A stretch of 64,000 bases of DNA from Amycolatopsis decaplanina DSM 44594 (GTDB lineage Bacteria; Actinomycetota; Actinomycetes; Mycobacteriales; Pseudonocardiaceae), in the NCBI RefSeq assembly GCF_000342005.1, contig NZ_AOHO01000037.1, positions 1-64,000 on the forward strand. The letters are read 5' to 3'. The notes under the pieces were generated by a model, which worked only from the letters and a program-made list of their open reading frames with translations, did no database searches and had not been told where the DNA came from. Position numbers and translations under genes: made by a program. Shown here in pieces: positions 22,301 to 31,300 of the stretch; position 1 is the first letter of the stretch; each line of letters begins with the position of its first letter.

Positions 22301-25300
22301 AGGGCGAGCACTCGCTCCAGTCCCCGGATGACGTCGTTCGCGCTCACCAGGTGGTCCGCGGTGTACGTGGTGGGTTTCTCCCGTGCGGGGCCCACGTGGA
22401 CCGTGCCCGGGACGGTCGCCCACTGCGGCGTAGGGGGATTCTCCGGAGCGAAGTCGATGAGTGTCCCGCCACCGAACGGGTCGTGGATCTCGATCCAGGC
22501 ATGGCCCGGGTACTGCGCGCTCAGGTCGCGGTGCCGGGTCTTCACCTGGAAGCGGAACACCGGCCGGTCCGGGTTCAGCAGCCGCATCCGGTCGAGGGCG
22601 TCGGGGAGATCGGTCCGCATGAAGTACTGCGCGACGGTCCGCTGCTGGACCACCTGCGAGCGGGCGGCCTGATCGTTCAACCAGTTCTGGACCGATCGCT
22701 CCGGCGGGACGCCCCCATCCCGCCCGTCCTGGACGAACGCGACGAGCGCCGACTCGGCCTTCGTGTCGTCCTGATGGGTGAGCTTGATCGGCCGGAATTC
22801 GAGAACGACGCCGTGCTCGTCCGTCGCGTCCCGCAGGGCGGTACGCAACGCGGCTTCCAGATTGGTCCCTCGACGGTTCGCCAGGTCCTCGTCCTGGCCG
22901 CGCTTCACGACGATCTCGATCCGGCGACCGGCGACCGGTCGTGTGAGCAGTTCGTGGGCCAGGGACCGGACGAACCCCCGGAAGACGATCGGGTCGACGG
23001 TGTCCGAGCCGGGGCGGAACGAGACCTTGACATGCGGATCGAGCAGTTCGACGTCGTCCAGCTCCGCGATGCCGCCGACGGCCTCCCGCAACTGCTTGCC
23101 GAGATCGTCCGGGCCGGTCACCAGCCACCCGGCGGACGGAGCGGGCGTGCCGGTGGCGCGTTCGAACAGCCCGCCCGCGAAATGCACGGAGTTGAAGGAC
23201 AAGGCCTGGTGCGGGGTCCGCAGGTTCCGCAACGCGTGGTCGAGGGCCCGTAACGTGCCTTCCGCAGAGATCCACACCTCGTAGCTCGCGGAGGCGGTGT
23301 GCCCGGTGTCGCCGAGCCGCACCGCAGGGCTTCCGTCGGCGGCCGGGTGGAATCCGATCGTTTCCCGGTCGCCGTTCGGTAGCACGAACTCGGCCCAGGC
23401 GTGGCCGCGGACGCCGACGAGCCGGGAAAGCCGCGGCGCGGGGGTGCCCGGATCGACCGACAACCGCAGCACGGTGTTCCGGTCCCGCGCCGTGGGCAGG
23501 GGCAGATGTTCATCGAGGTAGGCGACCAGCGGGGACGACTCCCAGAGGTGCGGGTCCTCACCGAGTCGCGTCGCCGTGCGGGACAGCCAGGACGCCACCG
23601 TCTCGTCCGGCAGGAGGCCGAGTTCCGAGCGGATGTCGCCGTCGTCCCGGACGAGCGCCATCGTCACCGAGCGCCGCCGGGCCGCGGGGTCGTTCGACAC
23701 CAGCGGCGGAAGGCTGTTCCGGTGCGCGACGGCCGGTTTGACCACCAGGGGTGCCCCGGCCGCCTCGGGCAGCTTTGCCCGCAGCGCCGCCGCCACCGCG
23801 TTCGCCCTGGCCAGCGCGGTCTCGGTCCGGCCGATCCTCGCGTTGCCGTCGCCCGTGACCTGGATCCAGGGCGACGGCAGCGACTCGTCGCGCTTCGCCA
23901 TCGCTTCGGCCGCCGCCGGTGCCCAGGCGGCGAACCGCTCCGCCGCGGCGAGGGCGTCGTCGTCCAGGGCGCGTGATCCCTTGGCGAAGGTGATCGCGGT
24001 GTCCACGACCGGAGGAGCCACGCCCGTGACCGTCTCGGTGACGTCGTCGGGGTGGTCGGCGATCTCGACGAATTCGCCTTCCTTGTCCACGTTGACGCCC
24101 GCCAGCAGCTGGACGAGGTTGATCGTCTCGGTGGGCGCGTACACCGTCCGGTGGTGGCCGAGCGCCTTGAGCTCGCGGCGGAAGTCGTAGCCGCCGCCAC
24201 CCGGCTCGTTCCGCTGTCCGGATTCGCAGGCCAGCAACACGATCGGCGCTTCGGGCCGGGACTCGAGCGCCTGCCGGAACCCCGGGTCTTCGAGTGCTCG
24301 AGCGGCGAGCTCCGCGCCGGTGATCCGCTGGGCGAGGAGGCGGCCGGGCACCTTGACCCGGAACCTGTCCGGACCGGCGTGGAGGTAGAGGAAGATCGGC
24401 TGCTTGGCCGCTTCCTTGGCGGCCCAGGGCGCGGGCCGGCTCTCCGATCCAGCCGCCGTCAGGTTCGCTGAAGCCTCCTGGCCCTCCGGTTTCGGGCGCA
24501 GGCTGTTGTACTCGACGACAGGCCGCATGGCGGTCGCGCCCGACCACATACGGGCGACCGCGTCGTCGCCTTTCTTGGTGGGGAAGGCGATCCCGACGAC
24601 TTTGCCACCGGCGCCGATCATCGGCTTGACGACGGCCGCGCTCGTGGAGCTCTCGGGCCGATCCGGGGCCGGCCTCGACGGCGTCCTCGTGTCCGGGTCG
24701 CGAGTCGCCAGGTACTCCCCGCTCGACGTCCGGACGATCCGGACCGGCCGCCGCCCGGCGGGGCCGTACCCGAGGTCGTCCCCGTTCTCGGTGACGACGT
24801 GCAGCCGGACCCCGAAGGCCTCGGCGATCTTCGCGGCGGTCGTGTTCCGCAGTGTCGCGCCCAGCTCCCGCAGTTCCACCTGACGTGACCGCGATCCGGG
24901 CGCGACGGCGGCGGCGATCGCGGCGATCAGGTTCTCGGTGACCGGCTTTCCGCCGACCGGCACCACCGTCTTGCCGAGCCGGAGGAGGGTGTCCTGTTGT
25001 GCGGCGGTGAGCCCGGGGTGCGCCGGAACGGCCGCTGTGGCGAGGAAATCGGCCGACGACGACAACGCGATCCGCACCGGCTCGCCGTCGCCGGGACCGA
25101 ACGCGGCGGGCCGGACACCTGGCAGCGCGTCCCGGCCGGGGTCGGTGAGGCGATATCCGGGACCCAGCTGGCTGTGCAGGACGTGCTGGATCATCCAGGT
25201 GTGGCGGGGCATCAGCTTCGGTGTGGTCCCGGGGGTGACCACGCCCGCGCCCATGATGCTTTCGTCACCGGTGACGACACCGGTCGTGCCGTCGTCCTCG

Positions 25301-28300
25301 CGGCTGAGGAACACCCGGTCCTTGTCGTGCTCCTCGTCGGCCGCGCCGAGGTAGTGCAGCAGTTCGTGGGCCAGTTCCTCCGGTGTGGCATCGGATCGCC
25401 AGTTGGTCTGGGTGGTGCGTTCGTCGTCACCGGCGACGACGTCGTACGCGCGGTACCGGGGATCGCCGTTCCGGTCGGTCAGCCGGTCGTCGGTGAACTC
25501 GATCCGGACGTGCAGCTGGTCACCGTTCGGCAGGCCGTGGCGTTTGTTGATCAGCCTCTCGACGCCGGCCGTGGCACGCTCGCGCAGCTGCGCGAGCTGC
25601 TCGTCGGTGACGCCGCGACCGGGCACCAGGTTGATCGGCACGGTGAATTCGGTGACCCCGCGCTCACCGACCTTGAAGCGGCTGACGCCGTACCGGATCA
25701 CACCGTCGTATCGTTTGTCCTTTTCGGACAGAAGCGTGGTCAGGACGTCGGCGGTCTCGGTGGCCACCGACCGCCTCGGCGTGGTCGCCCGCAGTGGCTC
25801 CCACTGGGCGGGGTCGAGCGGTTCCGCCACGGAGAACCAGGGCGCGTCGGTGGCCCGGCTGTGCCGCCACTTCTCGTCCTCCGGTGACCCCGGCGGTGCC
25901 GTGAGCCGCGCGAATTCGGCGTCCAGCGCGCCTTTCGCCAGCCACCAGGCGTCCTGTTTGGTGTCCACGAAATCGAGCCACGCGGCCTGCAACGCGGCTT
26001 GGGTGCGAACCAGCTGCTCCGCCGCGGCGATCTGCTGCTCCTTCGCTTCCACCGCCTCGGCCTCGGCGACGGCCAGTGTTTCCTGTTGCTCTGCGAGCAC
26101 TTCGCGGAACAGGTCACGCCGCAGTTTCGCGTCGGCGGCGCCACGGGCGAGGTCGGCGAGATCGACGGTCCTTACCTTGAGGCCGGCCAGCACCTCGGCG
26201 GTGGCCGCGGCCACCCGATCATGGTGGAGCTGAGCGGCGTCGGCGAGGTTTTCGGCTTCCCGTAAGGCTTTCTCGGTCTCACGGGCGTACTTGTGGTGCC
26301 GTTCCTCCAGCGGTCCGGGACGGCGGACCCGTGCCGCGTCGACCGTGGCGCCCCAGTCGACGCCGACACCGAGTTTCTCGACCAGCTGTTCGGCCTGGCG
26401 GCGATGGACCTCCGCGCCGACCTCCGCGTCCCGCCACGCTTTCGCGGTCCTGGCGACCCTTCCCTGCCGTGCCTTCAGAACGCGTGGCGTCTTCTGGCCG
26501 GTGACATCCGCCAGGCCCTCGATCGGCATCCGCACGTCCGCCGAGGCCGGCAGCGAAACGTCCACGACCTCGGTCCGGCCGTCGACCTTGACCACGACCC
26601 GGTAGTCCACGTCGAACCGCACCAGCGCGGTCCGCCCGACCGGTTTGAGGTTCGCGACCGCGGAAACCGTCGTGCCGTCGACCGTGGCGTCGGCGGGCTC
26701 ACTGGTCCACCGCGCGTCGGCTCCGGTGACCAGGCCGCCGATGTTGTTCTTCTCGTCGACCGGCGTGACCGCCGGTCCGTTGACGCCCATTTCGCCGACC
26801 TCGACGACCTTCCGTTCGGCCGACCGGGCCGTCGTCGAGTTCTTCGGATTCTCCAGGTTGACGCCGTCGCTCAACGCGATCGTCCGCGGTTTGCCGAGCC
26901 GCGCGTGCACCTCGACGTCCGCCCGCTTGCCCCGCAGGACGGCCGCCTCGCGCAACGCGGGTACGGGCAGGCTCTTCGTCGTCATGACGGGCAGGAACGC
27001 CTGCAGCACCTGAGGACTCAGGCTCGACAAGAGCGCGTTGACCGGGCCGGTGCCGTAGCCGGTGATCCCGCTGTCCGCCCCGGCCTTGGTGAGGGTGTCC
27101 CGCACGACGTCGCGCAGCCGCGCCGCGGCACGCACGGATTCGACCGACGCCATGTCCGGCAGCTTGGTGACGCTGCCCTGCCGCCACTTCGTCAGTGCGG
27201 CGGGGGGGGCATCCGCCGCGGACAGCGGACTCGGCCCGGCGTCCTCACCGGTGTTCGCCTCCCGGTCGGCGCCGACGGTCAGGTTGTCGGCCAGCAGCCG
27301 GACGCCGAGCGTCCGTTCACCGGTGCGGACCGCCGCGACGGTTTCCCCGTCACGTCGCACCTCGAGCGCGAACTCGATCGGCACGTCGAACAGCGCGGAG
27401 GGCCCGGTTCCGGTCCGCAGCCACGTTTCCTGTTCGGTACGGACCTCCGTGGTGCCGGTGACCTCGATGGCGCCGATCCCCTTGGTGACCGCACCGCCGA
27501 CCGACGTCGCCGGGTCGCCGCCGTCGTCCTGATACTTCTCCTGTCCGCCCGCTCGCACCGCGGCCGACCACGCCTTGGCCGTACTGTCGGTGTGGATGGT
27601 CCGGACCGCCCGGACGGTACCGTGTTCGACGGTCCGGCCGTCGTTGACCACCTCGCGGAAAACCGGGTCGCCGAGCGTTTTCGCGGTCAGCAGGATCTGG
27701 TAGCCGCTGTCGGTGAACAGTTTCGGCAGGTGCGTGTGCAGCGGGATCCCGCCGTCCAGCGCGCTGTCCACCAGTCCGCGCACGCTCTCCGGTGAGACGA
27801 GGCCGGTCAGTCTCGCCCAGTTGTGCATCGCGTCGTTCAACGACACGTCCGGCAGCAACGGGATCTTGGCCTTGGCCAGCTCCGCGGACAGCTTCGGCAC
27901 GAGGTCGGACAGCTCGGGCAGCCGCTCGACGGCGCCCAGCCCCAGCGTGCCCGGCTTCCCCTTCGGCAGTGTCGAAGGGGCCGCGAGCCGCTCGTCCCGT
28001 TCCCGCGGACCCGCGGGCTTGGCGGGCAGGAGACCGTGGTCCCTGGCCTGGTCTTCGGTGAGCCATACCAGCGCCGCGCCGGGGAGGTGGACGGAGCGGG
28101 CGGCGACCCTGGCCTCCGGGCGGATCAGCGCGGTCTGCTGCCGCGCCTCGGCGAGCACGGTGAAGTCGAGGTCGAACCGTGCCAGCACCCGCGGCGTCCC
28201 GGCGGCCGTGGTGAGGTTGCGGTCCACGACCGCGGAGATGTCCAGGCCGTCGGCCTTCGTGGTCGTCTTCGCCCACGGTTTGCCGGACAGGCCGCCGGTC

Positions 28301-31300
28301 GCCGAACCGGTGGGATCGTCCTTCACCGAACCGGTGATCGACACCCCCGCGGTGATCGCCGGGCCCGTGCTCTTGCTCGTACCGCCGTCGAACCGGAACC
28401 CGCCCGTGGTGGACCGTTCCGCGGCGACGTCGTCGGCCACCCGGACCAGGGTCGGTTCGCTCAGCTTCGCGTGGACGCCGATCCGGCCCACACGGTCCGC
28501 CAGGCGCCGGGTGTGGACGAGGTCGGCGCTCACCACGCCACGGGTGAACGACCGCAGCGCCGCCTTGAGGTTGTCGGTGCTCAGCATCGCCTGGACGCTG
28601 GTCCAGGCGTCGCTGCCGGGTAGCGCGAGCGCCCGGTCTTCGTCCGATGCCTCCACCAGCGCTTCCAACGCCGCCGAGCCGACGTGCCCGGTGTGGGCGA
28701 TGCTCTCCACGCCGATCCAGTCCCCGACGGCGGGCGCCTCGAGGTCCTGGAAGTGGCCGGTGATCGAGCGCGGTGGATCGAGCTCGCGCACCTTCGGCTC
28801 GCCGGGCGCGACCTGGTCGGCTTCGGCGGGCAGGGTCAGGCTGTCCGACATCCACACCGTGAAGTTCGCCGGAAGCGGGACGGAACCGTCTTCCCGCTTC
28901 TCGGGAGTTGTCCAGATCCGCCGGACCTCCGGCACCTGGATGCCCGGCAGTCCGGGGAGCATCCGCCGGACCGTCGCGTTCAACCGGGAGAAACCGGTGA
29001 TGGAGACGACGAACCGGCCTTCGTGCTCGAAACCCTCCGAGTCGGCGCTGCCGATGGTGAGGTCCGTCGAGTCGGTGACCGGTCCCGCCCCGGTCCGGGT
29101 GCCGTCGCTGCTGCCGTACTTCGCCGAAGCCGTCCCGGTCGCCCCGAAAGTCACCTTGCCCTCGAGGCCGGCCGTCCATCCCTTGGTCGTCGCGGAGGAG
29201 GCACCGAGCGCGGGCCCGGTGGTCGTGGCATTGCGGACCACTCGCCCGGTCGCGCGCCCGATGTGCTTGGGGCGCCGGGATTCCAGCCGCACCGTGATGG
29301 TGACGTTGTCCTGCCAGAGGGCACCCTGGCGTTTGAGCGTCACCGACACGCCGGGGCCCAGCAGCGCGTCCAACCGGTTACGCAGTGCCGACGGGGACAA
29401 CGCCGCCTGGAGCCGATGCTCGTTGGCCAGCATCTCCAACGTCCGCGCGGTCCCCGCGCTTTTCTTCTTGTCGTCCCAGCCGAGCAGCAGATCCTTGTAC
29501 TGACCCGTCTCCCGGAGTTTGCCGCGGATCTCCGTCAGCACGGCGTCGGCGCCGGTGAACTCGCCGACGCGCACGTTGCCCGCCGCCAGCCCCGCGGCCA
29601 GCTGCGCGGGCGGGAACTTCTCGGTCGAGGGCGGCGTGATCCCGTCGCCGGTGCCGTCCGGGACCGGCAGACCCTGTTCGGCGGCCTCGGCCATCCCCAC
29701 CCGTGCGTACACCGTCGCCGTGGTCGTGGTCTCGCGGCCGTCCAGTGCCTGCACCACGATCGTGGATTCGAACCGGTAGAGGCCGATGTCGCCCTTGAGC
29801 TGGACACCCGTTTTCGCGGTCGAGGTCCGGCCGGACACGACGGTGTCCACCGTGCGCGCGGAATATCCGGCGCCGAGTCCGGCGGAGATCTTCGCCCCTT
29901 TGACGCCGCCACCGCCGCCGAACGCGACGGAGGCGTCGAACCCGCGTTTGGTGAAGGCGGAGACGGTGGAGCCGGTGGTCGTGGATTCGTGCAGCCGGAG
30001 TTGTGTCCCGGTGGTGGGGCCGACGAATTCGGCCTTGGTCAGCACGGCCTTCATCCGCACCGCCGCCACTTTGCCGCCGTCCGCGCTGAGCAGGGCGGGC
30101 GAGCTGACCCAGCCTTCCAGCATGGCCCCGAAGTTCTCCCGGATACCGGCGTTGCCGAGGAACGCGCGCAACGCGTCCCGGCCGGGGGCGCCGAACGCGG
30201 TGACCGACCGGTGCAGCAGCCCCGCCGTTCCGGTGAACACCTCGCCGAGGTCGGTGACCGCTTCGGGCACCGGGTTCTGGAGTTTGCGCCCGGCGTCTGC
30301 GTTCAGCTCCTTCGCGGCCGGCCCCGTCGGCGGGGTGATCCGGACCAGGTCGTCCGGAAGCCGCACGGTGACCTGCCCGGGGACGGGCCTCGCCCGCACT
30401 TCACCGGCGGGCGGGCCGACTTCGGCGCCGTTCTCGTCGTGGACGCTGACGGTGAACTCGACGTTCAGGCCCACCCGGCGGGAACCCTCGCCGGACCGGA
30501 TCGCCCGCTGGTCCGAAGTGGACACCGACACGGTCTGTGTCGCACCGGGCGCCGCCAAGGCGACCTTGCCGCCGACGGTGAGGTACGGGCCGGTCGGCGC
30601 CTGCACGGTCGCGGCCGTCCCGAGGTCACCGGCGTCGAGGACGGCCAGGTTCTCCGAGTTCGAAGTACCCCCTTGGACGGTGAGATCCGCCTTGGTCTTC
30701 TCCTTCGGCTCGCTCACCACGTCGCCGACGACGGTGGCCCGGATGCGAACCTCCCGCCGGCCCTTGTCCGTACGGATCGGGAAATACAGACCGCTGAGCA
30801 CCGATTCGAAATCGTCGTGGACGGCGTTCCTGATCGCGTCGAGCCGATCCCGTCCGGCACCGGGCAGCAACCGGGCCAGCTCGTCGCGGAGTTCGTCGGT
30901 CCCCGTGACCTTCAGCACCGGCGCCGAGCCGAGCGCCTGCCCGGTGGCGAGGAACGGCGGCAGATCCGCCCGCGTCAGGCCCTGCTCGTCCTTGTCCTTC
31001 TCGACGGTGGTGGTCTCGTCGGTGGTGGTCTCGGTCGTTTCGGTGGTGGCCGGGACATGCGCCGGCAGCGGGTCGGCGTAGACGAGCCGGGGTGGTTGAC
31101 CTGGGTCGAAGCGGATCAGCGGTTCGGCGTCCCGCGTGCCTTCCTGATGGCGCTCGACGATGTCGTTGAAGATCTTTTCCTGGAATTCGCCCTGCGGAGA
31201 CCAGTACATGTGCGCGCCGTGCTGCACGCCCATGTTCCGTTTGGTCAGCAGTTCGACGACGTCGTCGTAGTCGGACGTCGTCAGGGAAGAGCCGTCGTCG

